Shown piece by piece: positions 16,264-25,496 of a stretch of 64,000 nt of DNA (position 1 is its first letter; every line of letters begins with the position of its first letter). This DNA is from Bacteroidia bacterium (GTDB lineage: Bacteria > Bacteroidota > Bacteroidia > Flavobacteriales > Flavobacteriaceae): the NCBI GenBank assembly GCA_030431055.1, contig JAUIJA010000008.1:28731-92730 (forward strand), read 5' to 3'. The position numbers were made by a program, and so were the translations under genes. Below the pieces are notes generated by a model. That model was not told the origin of the DNA. It worked only from the letters and a program-made list of their open reading frames with translations, and did no database searches.

Positions 16264-17955
16264 ATGAAAAAGATTTATGTTTTAACTCTATTAATCGTGA
16301 ATTTTTGTTTTTCGCAAAGCGATTATCCTAAAGATTTTATTTCGCCTTTAGCGATTGATTTAGATCTTTCGGGTTCGTTTGGCGAGTTGCGAAGCAATCA
16401 TTTTCATTCGGGTATTGATATAAAAACTAACAGAAAAGAAGGTTATGATGTTTTTGCTGTTGCCGATGGTTATATTTCGCGTATAAAAATTTCAACGTAT
16501 GGTTATGGAAAAGCAATTTATATCACACATCCAAACGGTTATACTACGGTTTATGCACATTTACAAAAAGGAAATGGTGCTATTGAAGAATACATAAAAA
16601 ATGCGCAATACACTAAAAAATCGTATCATGTAGAAATGTTTCCTAAACCTAATGAATTACCAGTAAAACAAGGTGATATTATCGCGTTTTCAGGAAATTC
16701 TGGCGGAAGTGGCGGACCGCATTTACATTTTGAGTTTAGAGAAACAGCATCAGAAAAAATTGTAAATCCGTTACATTTTGGTTTTACTAAATTGGTAAAG
16801 GATAATCATTCACCAGACTTATACGGAATTAAAGTCTATCCTATCGATAGTACAATTGTAAATAAATCGGAAAAACCTATTTCGGTTTCATTTAATAAAC
16901 AAGCTGATGGAAGCTACAAATCGGCTAAAGTAATTGCTAATGGAAAAATAGGTTTTGCTATTAATGCTTCCGATAAATGTACAAATCCTTACAACAGAAA
17001 CGGTTTATATAAAGTTAATGCTTATTTGAATGGCGTACTGTATTACAGTTATGAGTTTGATAAATTTGCTTTTTCTGAAACACGTTATATAAATAATTTT
17101 ATTGATTACGAACAGTACGAAAGTAAACGTCAACGTTTCCAAAAGTTGTTTTTTAATACCGAATATCCACTTTCGGTTATAAAAGCAAATAAGAAGAACG
17201 GAATAATTAATACGCAACCAAACGCAAGTTATACATTTCGAGTTGAAATGTTTGACTTTGAAGGAAACCAAACTAATTTGTTTATTCCTATTGAGTATGG
17301 AACATCTGAAGTTATGTTTAAAAAAGAAGAATCTACTTCGCCTTATTTCTTAAAATCTAAAATTGAGAATAATTACACAAAAGATAATATTTCGGTTTAC
17401 ATTCCAGAAAACGCTTTGTATGATGATTTTAAAATTGATTTTGATGTAAAAGACAATGTTTTGTATTTGCACAATGAATCGGTTCCAGTACAAAAAAATA
17501 TTACCATTACGTTTTCAGATGTTGAAGGTTTAACCGAAGAACAACTTTCAAAAACATTTATCGCTTCAATTGATGGTGTGAAAGTTCGCTATAATAATAC
17601 ATACAGAAAAGGAAACCGGTTGTCGACTAGAGTTAGAAAATTAGGCGTTTTTAAGTTGGTACAAGATTCTATTCCGCCGCGAATTTATAATGTTAATTTT
17701 ATTGAAGGTAGAAACTTAAAAAATCAAAAAACGTTGAGTGTTTCTATTTCAGATGATATGTCGGGAATTGATTCTTATAACGGATATTTAAATGGCGAAT
17801 GGATTTTAATGGAATACGATTATAAAACTAAAAAATTAATACATCATCTTTCTGATGGAAAATACAAAGAAGGTAGAAACGATTTTAAAGTAATTGTAAC
17901 TGATGATATGAAAAATTCAACTACTTTTGAATCTCATTTTTATATGAATCCTTAA
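16264..17955 (+). CDS. Secreted M23 family metallopeptidase
   Basis: A 563-residue exported protein with a signal peptide (residues 1-17, ending FCFSQ). The LytM/M23 domain has all zinc ligands: His48 and Asp52 in HFHSGID, and the HxH pair His153/His155 in GPHLHFEF. It should cleave peptidoglycan cross-links, or act as a scaffold. Residues 190-563 form beta-rich Ig-like segments without clear enzyme motifs. Such two-part M23 proteins are common in Bacteroidota. The TonB receptor begins 11 bases downstream, so the pair is likely cotranscribed. Confidence 0.9.
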   Translation: MKKIYVLTLLIVNFCFSQSDYPKDFISPLAIDLDLSGSFGELRSNHFHSGIDIKTNRKEGYDVFAVADGYISRIKISTYGYGKAIYITHPNGYTTVYAHLQKGNGAIEEYIKNAQYTKKSYHVEMFPKPNELPVKQGDIIAFSGNSGGSGGPHLHFEFRETASEKIVNPLHFGFTKLVKDNHSPDLYGIKVYPIDSTIVNKSEKPISVSFNKQADGSYKSAKVIANGKIGFAINASDKCTNPYNRNGLYKVNAYLNGVLYYSYEFDKFAFSETRYINNFIDYEQYESKRQRFQKLFFNTEYPLSVIKANKKNGIINTQPNASYTFRVEMFDFEGNQTNLFIPIEYGTSEVMFKKEESTSPYFLKSKIENNYTKDNISVYIPENALYDDFKIDFDVKDNVLYLHNESVPVQKNITITFSDVEGLTEEQLSKTFIASIDGVKVRYNNTYRKGNRLSTRVRKLGVFKLVQDSIPPRIYNVNFIEGRNLKNQKTLSVSISDDMSGIDSYNGYLNGEWILMEYDYKTKKLIHHLSDGKYKEGRNDFKVIVTDDMKNSTTFESHFYMNP

Positions 17956-17966
17956 TTTAAACATTC

Positions 17967-20423
17967 TTGAAAAAGTTATTTATATATATAGCGTTGTTTT
18001 GTAGCGCTTTAGTTTTTAGCCAAACGGCAAGAGTAAAAGGTGTTTTATTAGATGAATTTAATAATCCAATAGAAAACGTTACTGTAAAAACAAATCAATC
18101 AGGAACTGTAAGTGATGCAACAGGTTTTTACTTAATTGAAATTCCAGCTAATCAAGAAGTTTCTATTGTTTTTTCTCACATTTCGTTCAAAAATTCAGTG
18201 GTTAAAGTTAATTTGAAACCAAATGAAGATTACGAATTCAATCCTGTAATGAGTTCGAGTATTGAGCAAATAGGAGAAGTTATCTTAACTAGTGATAGTA
18301 AAAAGCGAATTGAAGGAATCACAACAATTGACCCAATTATCATTAGAAAAATTCCTGGAGCAAATGCCGGAGTTGAAAATATTATCAAAACTTTACCTGG
18401 AGTTTATTCTAATAACGAATTGAGTACTTCTTACGCTGTTCGTGGTGGAAATTATGATGAAAATTTAGTGTATGTAAACGAAATCGAAGTATATCGTCCG
18501 TTTTTAATTCGTTCTGGACAGCAAGAGGGATTAAGTTTCACGAATACTGAAATGGTTCAAAATGTAGATTTCTCTGCTGGTGGATTTCAATCGAAATATG
18601 GCGATAAAATGTCATCGGTTTTAGATATTACATACCGAACTCCAAAACGTTTTAAAGCTGGACTTGAAGCTAGTCTTTTAGGTGGAAGTTTAACAGTTGA
18701 AGGTGTTTCTAAAAACACAAAATGGAGTAACATTACAGGTTTCCGTTATCGCGATAATAGTCTTTTAGTTAATAGTAAAGAAACCGAAACTAATTTCCGT
18801 CCACGTTTTATGGATGTGCAAACTTTGTTTAACTACAATGCTTCAACAAAGTGGCAATGGAGTTTCTTAGGAAATGTTTCTCAAAATAAATATCATTACC
18901 AACCTTTATCGCGTCAAACAAACTTTGGAACGGCAAGCGAACCTTTGGCTTTATTAGTAGTTTACGACGGACAAGAAAAAGATGAATATCTAACAATGTT
19001 TGGTGCTGTAAAATCTGTTTATCAATACAACGAGAAGAATAAACTGAAGTTCATTGCTTCTACATATCACACAAAAGAACAAGAATATTATGATATTTTG
19101 GCACAATATCGTTTGGGTGAAGTTGATGCAAATATCGGTTCCGATACTTTTGGAGATGTAGTTTATACTCGTGGTGTTGGCGGACAGTTAACTCACGCAC
19201 GTAACGATTTAGATGCTTTAATTTTTAATGCCGAAGTAAAAGGTTTTCATGAGTTAAATGAAAAAACTCAAATAGAATGGGGATTGAAATATCAGCATGA
19301 AGATATAAGAGATAGAGTAGTAGAGTGGGAAGTTATTGATTCGGCTGGGTTTTCATTACCAAGTCCAGATTTGAGTTATCAAAATGACCAACCTTACAAT
19401 CCGTATACTGGTCCGTTAGCGCCTTATTTCAATAGTCGCGGAACAAATTACACTAAAGTAAATCGCTTTAAAGGCTACGCACAATGGAATTATAGAGGAG
19501 AATGGGGTTCAAGTCAATATTGGCTAAATGCTGGTGTTCGAGCGCATTCATGGCAAGTGCAAACCCAATTAGAAAATGGGAAAACCCAATTTGTAGTTTC
19601 GCCTAGAGTTCAGTTTGCAATAAAACCAGATTGGGAAAAAGATATGTTGTTTAGAGTTTCGGGTGGAGTTTATCAGCAACCGCCATTTTATCGCGAGTTA
19701 AGAGATTCATCTGCAACTGTTCATCCAAATGTAAAAGCACAAAAATCGTATCATTTTGTTGTAGGAAATGATTATAGTTTTAAAATGTGGAATAGACCGT
19801 TTAAGTTAGTTACAGAAGGATATTATAAAAAAATGACCGATGTTAATGTGTACACGATTAACAATGTTAGAATTCGCTATAAAGCTGATAATAATGCGGA
19901 AGCTTATGCATACGGTTTTGATGCTCGTTTAAATGGTGAATTTGTTCCAGGAACAGAATCGTGGTTTAGTTTTGGTTATTTAAAAACCGAAGAAAACTAC
20001 AATGATAGAGGTTATATTGCGCGTCCAACAGATCAACGTTTGAAATTTGGATTATTGTTTCAAGATTATATGCCGAATTTACCTAACGTAAAAGTTTATC
20101 TAAACTTAGTTTACAATACAGGTTTACCTGGTGGTTCGCCTTCTTATGCTGATCCGTATGATTACCAATTTAGATTGAAAGATTATCGTCGTGCCGATGC
20201 TGGATTTTTATATGTATTCAAAGATGAAAGTATAAAATCCAGTAAAAATTGGTTGAAAAAATTCAGTGAATTGTCTCTTGGGGTTGAAATTTATAATTTA
20301 TTCAACAATCAAAATTCAATTACTAATACTTGGGTTCGCGATGTTTATACAAAATCACAATACGGAATTCCGAATTATATGACAACTCGAGTTTTCAATG
20401 TGAAGTTGGTTGCAAAACTGTAA
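17967..20423 (+). CDS. TonB-dependent receptor with CPD-regulatory N-terminus
   Basis: An 818-residue outer-membrane receptor. Residues 1-18 are a signal peptide; 22-95 form a carboxypeptidase-regulatory-like sandwich (VKGVLLDEFNNPIENVTV); the plug follows (IPGANAGVENIIKTLPGV, then SYAVRGGNYDENLVYVNEIE); and the barrel runs to the end with terminal VKLVAKL. The substrate is not evident. The start is TTG at 17967: it gives MKKLFIYIALFCS, a normal signal peptide, and no ATG is available. It lies 11 bases after the M23 gene, consistent with translational coupling. Confidence 0.9.
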   Translation: MKKLFIYIALFCSALVFSQTARVKGVLLDEFNNPIENVTVKTNQSGTVSDATGFYLIEIPANQEVSIVFSHISFKNSVVKVNLKPNEDYEFNPVMSSSIEQIGEVILTSDSKKRIEGITTIDPIIIRKIPGANAGVENIIKTLPGVYSNNELSTSYAVRGGNYDENLVYVNEIEVYRPFLIRSGQQEGLSFTNTEMVQNVDFSAGGFQSKYGDKMSSVLDITYRTPKRFKAGLEASLLGGSLTVEGVSKNTKWSNITGFRYRDNSLLVNSKETETNFRPRFMDVQTLFNYNASTKWQWSFLGNVSQNKYHYQPLSRQTNFGTASEPLALLVVYDGQEKDEYLTMFGAVKSVYQYNEKNKLKFIASTYHTKEQEYYDILAQYRLGEVDANIGSDTFGDVVYTRGVGGQLTHARNDLDALIFNAEVKGFHELNEKTQIEWGLKYQHEDIRDRVVEWEVIDSAGFSLPSPDLSYQNDQPYNPYTGPLAPYFNSRGTNYTKVNRFKGYAQWNYRGEWGSSQYWLNAGVRAHSWQVQTQLENGKTQFVVSPRVQFAIKPDWEKDMLFRVSGGVYQQPPFYRELRDSSATVHPNVKAQKSYHFVVGNDYSFKMWNRPFKLVTEGYYKKMTDVNVYTINNVRIRYKADNNAEAYAYGFDARLNGEFVPGTESWFSFGYLKTEENYNDRGYIARPTDQRLKFGLLFQDYMPNLPNVKVYLNLVYNTGLPGGSPSYADPYDYQFRLKDYRRADAGFLYVFKDESIKSSKNWLKKFSELSLGVEIYNLFNNQNSITNTWVRDVYTKSQYGIPNYMTTRVFNVKLVAKL

Positions 20424-20440
20424 ATAGGATTAAAATTTAG

Positions 20441-20448
20441 TATCTTTG
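20441..20448 (+). promoter_or_regulatory. -7 element of lipoprotein gene
   Basis: TATCTTTG, 19 bases before the ATG at 20468. The -33 element is weak. Confidence 0.5.
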
Positions 20449-20467
20449 GTAAACTAATTATAGCATT

Positions 20468-21202
20468 ATGCGTACACTTTCAAGTTTTTTATTGGTTGTA
20501 GTTTCAGTTACTTTTTTCAGTTGTAAAAACGAAAAAGAAACACCAAAAGTTATTTATGAAGAAGCAAAAGATACTTCGGTGGAAACTATTGAAATTCCAA
20601 AAGTAGATTCGACTTCGATTAAAGTTGCCGATTTACCTATTTTAATGGAAGGAACAAAATATTTAATTCATCCAGTTGGCGATGTTCGTGTGTATGAAAG
20701 TTACAGAAGTTCGTACGGTTCGAGTAAAACTAATCAAGTAAGTTACGCAATTTCAAATTATAACCGATTTGAACTGACAGGTTACTTTGACAATTTGAAA
20801 TTTCAACATATCGATTCTACTTCAGTTTGTGCGTTAACAACTAAAAAAGTCCAAATACAAACGGTAACGTATTTACATGATATTGCTCAAAAAACTAAAA
20901 AGCAAATTTTGGTGTACACTTTAGTAGATAGCGATACAAATCGTGATGGGAAAATTGACCAAAAAGATATTAAATCTTTGTATTTGAGTAACGCTGATGG
21001 AAGTATGCTAACAAAAATTTCTGATGATTTGAATGAAGTTATCGATTGGAATATTATCGAAGCTCAAAATAGAATTTACTTTCGTTGTTTAGAAGATATT
21101 AATAAAAATGGCGCTTTCGATAAAAAAGACAAAGTACATTATCACTTCGTAAACTTAACAGATGATACTTGGAAAGCTGAAGAGTATTTCCCGATTAATT
21201 AG
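20468..21202 (+). CDS. Lipoprotein with two EF-hand-like calcium loops
   Basis: A 244-residue putative lipoprotein: hydrophobic residues 5-18, then the lipobox FFSC with Cys19. Residues 25-55 are a low-complexity linker. Two Asp-rich loops, DTNRDGKIDQKD (about 159-170) and DINKNGAFDKKD (about 218-229), match dockerin/EF-hand-type calcium-binding patterns. I do not recognise the family. It probably sits at the cell surface or periplasmic face. It follows the TonB receptor by 44 bases but has its own -7 element. Confidence 0.75.
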   Translation: MRTLSSFLLVVVSVTFFSCKNEKETPKVIYEEAKDTSVETIEIPKVDSTSIKVADLPILMEGTKYLIHPVGDVRVYESYRSSYGSSKTNQVSYAISNYNRFELTGYFDNLKFQHIDSTSVCALTTKKVQIQTVTYLHDIAQKTKKQILVYTLVDSDTNRDGKIDQKDIKSLYLSNADGSMLTKISDDLNEVIDWNIIEAQNRIYFRCLEDINKNGAFDKKDKVHYHFVNLTDDTWKAEEYFPIN

Positions 21203-21268
21203 ATTTACCTTCTTATCTATGTTTACTTTAAAATCAGTTTTTATAATTACTAATTCAATTTCCCTGAA

Positions 21269-21339
21269 GCTAGCGCGAGAATCTTGCTCGTGCAAAATCA
21301 AATAATAAATAAAGTACGAGCAAAGATGCTCTCACTAGC
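21269..21339. repeat. Inverted repeat, GCTAGCGCGAG type (family C)
   Basis: The arms 21269-21293 and 21314-21339 are imperfect reverse complements over about 25 bases (GCTAGCGCGAGAATCTTGCT against GCTAGTGAGAGCATCTTTGC), with a 20-base AT loop. It looks like a REP/BIME-style palindrome. Confidence 0.7.
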
Positions 21340-21351
21340 AAAAATAATTTT

Positions 21352-21388
21352 TCTAAAATCTAAAATCTGTATTCTAACTTCTAAATAA
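21352..21388. repeat. TCTAAA-type repeat (family E), copy 1
   Basis: Degenerate heptads of the form TCTAAAA/TCTGTAT/TCTAACT. The block TCTAAAATCTGTATTCTAAC matches the copy at 22737-22772 with very few changes. It directly abuts the 5' end of the MATE gene. Confidence 0.6.
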
Positions 21389-21420
21389 AAATCTCACTTT
21401 CCTTTAAACATATAAACAAA

Positions 21421-22716
21421 TTGGCAATTCCAGCATTAATTTCTGGAATTTCAGAACCTATTTTGTCTTTAACCGATGTTGCTATCGTAGGAAATGTAGA
21501 AGAATTTCCAACAGAATCTTTAGCGGCAGTAGGAATTGTAACCACTTTTTTATCGATGTTAATTTGGGTTTTAGGGCAAACTCGAAGTGCTTTATCATCA
21601 ATCGTTTCACAATATTTAGGCGCAAACAAATTGGAAGAAATTAAAAATCTTCCGGCGCAAGTAATTTACTTAATTACAGGTTTAGGAATCGTTTTAGTGT
21701 TACTCACTCTTCCTTTTGCAAACATAATTTTTAAGTTTTACAACGCTTCGGCAAAAATTTTAGAATTGTGTGTTGACTATTACCAAATAAGAGTTTTTGG
21801 CTTTCCGTTTACGCTTTTTGTTATTGCTGTTTTCGGAACATTTAGAGGTTTACAAAATACCTTTTATCCAATGATAATTGCGATAATTGGAGCAGTTGTC
21901 AATGTAATTTTAGATTTTGTTTTTGTCTTCGGAATTGAGCATGTAATCGAACCGATGTATGTTGAAGGTGCGGCTTTAGCAAGTGTTATTGCTCAGTTTT
22001 TAATGGCGGTTATTAGTGCTATTTTATTGTTGAAAAAAACGTCAATTTCTTTACGTTTACAATTTCCAATAAACAAAGAATTGAAACGTTTTGCTTCAAT
22101 GGTTTTGAATTTGTTTATCCGAACATTAGCATTAAATGTTACGTTGTATTTAGGAACGAGTTTCGCTACCGATTACGGTCAAAATTACATTGCAGCTTAC
22201 ACAATTGCGATAAATATTTGGTTTTTAGGAGCATTTTTAATTGACGGTTATGCAAGTGCTGGAAATATTTTATCAGGAAAATTATTTGGCGCAAAAGAAT
22301 ACAAATTGCTGTTGAAATTAAGCAATATTTTAATCCGCTACGGAATTGCTGTTGGTTTTATAATGGCAATCATCGGATTTGTTTTTTATAAACCAATCGG
22401 ATTAATTTTCACTCAAGAAAAAGCGGTTTTAAACGAATTTTACTCAATTTTCTGGATAATTCTTGCGATGCAACCTATTTGTGCTTTAGCGTTTATTTTC
22501 GATGGAATGTTTAAAGGTTTGGGCGAAATGAAAGTGTTGAGAAATCTTTTGCTATTCGCTACGTTTGTCGTTTTTATTCCAGCCTTACTAATTTTAAATA
22601 CGTTTGATTATAAATTGTACGCTGTTTTTATTGCCATGACATTATGGATAATCGCCAGAAGTATTCCATTAATTGTTCAGTTTAGAAAAATGTTTGTGCC
22701 TTTAGTTAAAGAGTAA
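21421..22716 (+). CDS. MATE family efflux transporter
   Basis: A MATE exporter with 12 expected membrane helices and about 431-441 residues. It has the duplicated six-helix halves typical of the family, with LAIPALISGISEPILSLTDVAIVGN at the start of half one split over two helices. It exports cationic compounds by Na+ or H+ antiport. The only canonical start is TTG at 21421, inside the first helix; the frame stays open upstream to 21385 and encodes LSFKHINK, which looks like native N-terminus. An ATC at 21391 stands where ATG would be expected. Confidence 0.88.
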   Translation: MAIPALISGISEPILSLTDVAIVGNVEEFPTESLAAVGIVTTFLSMLIWVLGQTRSALSSIVSQYLGANKLEEIKNLPAQVIYLITGLGIVLVLLTLPFANIIFKFYNASAKILELCVDYYQIRVFGFPFTLFVIAVFGTFRGLQNTFYPMIIAIIGAVVNVILDFVFVFGIEHVIEPMYVEGAALASVIAQFLMAVISAILLLKKTSISLRLQFPINKELKRFASMVLNLFIRTLALNVTLYLGTSFATDYGQNYIAAYTIAINIWFLGAFLIDGYASAGNILSGKLFGAKEYKLLLKLSNILIRYGIAVGFIMAIIGFVFYKPIGLIFTQEKAVLNEFYSIFWIILAMQPICALAFIFDGMFKGLGEMKVLRNLLLFATFVVFIPALLILNTFDYKLYAVFIAMTLWIIARSIPLIVQFRKMFVPLVKE

Positions 22717-22736
22717 CGTTTTCGTGATGATTTAAG

Positions 22737-22772
22737 TCTAAAAATCTAAAATCTGAATTCTAATTTCTAAAT
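22737..22772. repeat. TCTAAA-type repeat (family E), copy 2
   Basis: Heptad-like string containing ATCTAAAATCTGAATTCTAA, nearly identical to copy 1. It fills the gap between the MATE gene and the DUF2971 gene, and overlaps the latter's stop codon. Confidence 0.6.
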
Positions 22773-23468
22773 TAATATATCACTTTCTAAATCTGATTTT
22801 TCAATTGTAAAATTAAATCCGAGTTTTCGAACCATTTCAATAACTAATTTTTTGTACCAATTTTCACTTTTCGGGTGAATGTAAATTTTTTCGATAAGTT
22901 GGTTAATATCAACATTGATTTTTAAACCATTATCGATAATTAAATTGTCTTCACTTACATCAGAAATTATTCTAATTTCTCGTTCGTATTGAAAGCTTTT
23001 TCGTTTAAAAAGAAAAGGAAAAAAAGTATCATCAAACGGAATAAAATCTTTTTTGTAATCGATATAATTTACTTCGCCTATATATTGTTCGAAATGCTTT
23101 TCTGGTTTTAAAGCTTCTTTTAATCTTCCAATGGTTGATTGAATAGCTAAGCCTTCATTGTTTTTTGTAAAAATTTGCCACATAGCAAACGATTCGTATT
23201 CATTAGCATGCCACGAACTAATGACAACTTTTTCACGATGCGATTTGTAATAATCTAAAAACTTCGGATTGTGCTCGGCTATCTTCTTGATTTCTTCAAA
23301 TGTAGGTTCGCTAAACGTTCCTTCATATTGATCTTCAAATTTATCAGAACGCGACATAAATAACTGTTTGACTAACAACAGATCGAGAAATTTAGATAAA
23401 TCCAAATATTTCCAAACGATGGTATCGTCGTTTTCTGTCAGTTTTATATTTTGGTTGTGTATATACAT
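22767..23468 (-). CDS. DUF2971 family protein
   Basis: A 233-residue cytosolic protein with the DUF2971 pattern: an N-terminal WKYLDLSKFLDLL segment, LFMSRSDKFEDQYEGTF near residue 37, SSWHANEYESFAMWQIF near 85-100, and an FKRKSFQYEREIR block near 150-165. The function of the family is unknown. It is patchily distributed and sometimes found in phage or defence regions, but here it stands alone between intergenic repeats, with no mobile or defence neighbours. It could be a recent acquisition. Confidence 0.85.
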   Translation of the reverse strand: MYIHNQNIKLTENDDTIVWKYLDLSKFLDLLLVKQLFMSRSDKFEDQYEGTFSEPTFEEIKKIAEHNPKFLDYYKSHREKVVISSWHANEYESFAMWQIFTKNNEGLAIQSTIGRLKEALKPEKHFEQYIGEVNYIDYKKDFIPFDDTFFPFLFKRKSFQYEREIRIISDVSEDNLIIDNGLKINVDINQLIEKIYIHPKSENWYKKLVIEMVRKLGFNFTIEKSDLESDILI

Positions 23469-23539
23469 AAAAAAATATCTCCATAAATTTAGTAATAAAT
23501 GGAGATATTATAATAATTTACTTATGTTTTTATGCGTTT

Positions 23540-23567
23540 TGTCATTCTGAACTTGTTTCAGAATCTT
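23540..23567. repeat. GTCATTCTGAACTTGTTTCAG palindrome
   Basis: TTCTGAA and TTCAGAA form a short palindromic element related to the TGTCATTCCGA arm at 8405. Confidence 0.45.
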
Positions 23568-23575
23568 AAAAATAA

Positions 23576-23632
23576 TATCGAGAAGTCATAAAAAATAGTT
23601 CTCGATATACTTCGTTACTCGAACTGACGAAA
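23576..23632. repeat. Dispersed repeat family A, copy 3 (inverted)
   Basis: Contains ATCGAGAAG, GTTCTCGATA and ACTCGAACTGAC, the reverse complement of the family A ends (GTCAGTTCGAG and TATCGAGAAC). Confidence 0.6.
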
Positions 23633-23666
23633 TTTAATTGTCATATCGATAGGAGTCGAGAAGCAA

Positions 23667-25496
23667 TTACTCAAATGACTGCAACGAAACTAATTTAGCA
23701 TACGTTCCGTTTTTAGCCATTAATTCTTCATGATTTCCTTGCTCAACGATTTCACCTTTTTGCATTACTACAATTTTATCGGCTTTTTGTATCGTTGATA
23801 ATCTATGCGCAATTACAACCGAAGTTCTGTTTTGCATCATATTTTCAAGCGCAACTTGAACTAGTTTTTCACTTTCAGTATCTAAAGCTGAAGTTGCTTC
23901 GTCAAGAATCATTATTGGCGGATTCTTCAAAACAGCACGCGCAATAGATAAACGTTGTTTTTGCCCGCCAGAAAGTTTTCCGCCTGCATCACCGATGTTA
24001 GTATTAATGCCTTCTGGTAATTCTTTTACAAATTCGTAAGCATTTGCAATTTTTAAAGCATCAATTATTTCGTCTTCAGTTGCATCTGGTTTACCTATTA
24101 AAAGATTGTTTTTAATACTGTCATTAAATAAAATAGAATCTTGCGTAACTAAGCCCATTAAGCTACGAAGAGAATGAATATTCCAATCGCGAATATCAGT
24201 TCCATCGATTTTAATGCTTCCTTCGTTTACATCATAAAAACGAGTTAGTAAGTTGGCAATTGTACTTTTCCCTGAACCAGATTGCCCTACAAGAGCAACT
24301 GTTTTTCCTTTTGGAACTTCAAGAGAAAAATTGGTTAAAACATTTTCTTCTTCGTATCTAAAGTTGATGTTCTCAATACTAATTCCTTTGTTGAATGTTT
24401 CTTTGCTAATTGCTTCTTTTGGACTGTCTATTGTATTTTTAACTTCAAGAATTTCAAAAACTCTTTTAGCTGCAGCAAGACCAGTTTTAACTTGGTATGA
24501 TGCTTTAGAAATTGCTTTTGCAGGAGTTAAAATTGTATATGCTAAGGCAATATAAGCCATAAATGCAGTATTGGCTAAAGAGCCTTCTATTAATACTAAA
24601 TGACCACCATACCAAAGCAATACAGAAATAGTTAAAATTCCTAAAAACTCACTTAGTGGAGAAGCTAAATTGTTTTTATGACCTATTTTATTATATAAGG
24701 TGTATATTTTATTAAGAGATTTATTAAACTTAGCTTTGAAGCTATTTTCAGCATTATATGCTTTTACAACTTTTAATCCGTTTAAAGTTTCATCTAATAC
24801 AGAAATAAAATAACCTGCTTCTTCTTGCGCTTTTATTGATTTTGCTTTTAAATTTTTACCTACATATTGTATAATAAATCCAGATATTGGTATAAAAACA
24901 AAAACAAAAAGAGTTAGTTTTGCACTAATCATTAGCATAGCAATAATCGAAAAAACAATAGTTAAAGGTTCTCTTACTACTAATTCTAAAACCTTAAAAA
25001 AAGAATCTTTAACTTCGTTAACATCTCCTAAAAGTCTTGCCATTACATCTCCTTTTCTTTTTTCTGAATAATATGAAACAGGAAGATTTACAATTTTATC
25101 AAAAAGGTTAATTCTTAAATCTCGTAAAACACCATTTCTTAAAATGGTAATATTGCGAGAAGCAAGGTAATTAAATAAGTTTTTAAGTAGAGCTGTAATA
25201 ACTACAATGCTAATTACAAACAGTAGGGTGTTTTGTTCACCGTAATTATCAGAAATTTGTGTAATTTGATAATTGAACCATTTTGTAGAAAAATCTTTTA
25301 TTTTTAGAATACTTTCAAACTCAGGCTTAATGTTAACTCTTTCTGTTTGCTTAAATATAACATCTAAAGTTGGCATAATAGCAACCATGATTAAGGTGCT
25401 AAAAAGAGCATAGAGAATGTTGAAAAATATATTGCCAATAACATTTGATTTGTATGGCTTTATATATGGAAAAAGTTTTTTTAGATTATGGTCCAT
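23667..25496 (-). CDS. ABC exporter, MsbA-like
   Basis: A 609-residue half-transporter with a six-helix type I exporter domain (residues 15-330) fused to an ATPase. Walker A GQSGSGKST lies at 404-412, the signature is LSGGQKQRL, and Walker B is PIMILDEATSALD. It is a lipid A/lipid flippase-type exporter by similarity; the exact substrate is inference. It is the last gene of the DUF4199-glycosyltransferase-phosphomutase-ABC operon; its ATG overlaps the preceding stop by one base. That context fits export of a glycolipid or lipid. Confidence 0.92.
   Translation of the reverse strand: MDHNLKKLFPYIKPYKSNVIGNIFFNILYALFSTLIMVAIMPTLDVIFKQTERVNIKPEFESILKIKDFSTKWFNYQITQISDNYGEQNTLLFVISIVVITALLKNLFNYLASRNITILRNGVLRDLRINLFDKIVNLPVSYYSEKRKGDVMARLLGDVNEVKDSFFKVLELVVREPLTIVFSIIAMLMISAKLTLFVFVFIPISGFIIQYVGKNLKAKSIKAQEEAGYFISVLDETLNGLKVVKAYNAENSFKAKFNKSLNKIYTLYNKIGHKNNLASPLSEFLGILTISVLLWYGGHLVLIEGSLANTAFMAYIALAYTILTPAKAISKASYQVKTGLAAAKRVFEILEVKNTIDSPKEAISKETFNKGISIENINFRYEEENVLTNFSLEVPKGKTVALVGQSGSGKSTIANLLTRFYDVNEGSIKIDGTDIRDWNIHSLRSLMGLVTQDSILFNDSIKNNLLIGKPDATEDEIIDALKIANAYEFVKELPEGINTNIGDAGGKLSGGQKQRLSIARAVLKNPPIMILDEATSALDTESEKLVQVALENMMQNRTSVVIAHRLSTIQKADKIVVMQKGEIVEQGNHEELMAKNGTYAKLVSLQSFE

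Noticed and set aside
22767..23468. DUF2971 gene as part of a phage-defence island
   Set aside because: No nuclease, toxin, restriction or mobile gene lies nearby; flanking genes are ordinary chromosomal genes. Only the repeats hint at mobility.
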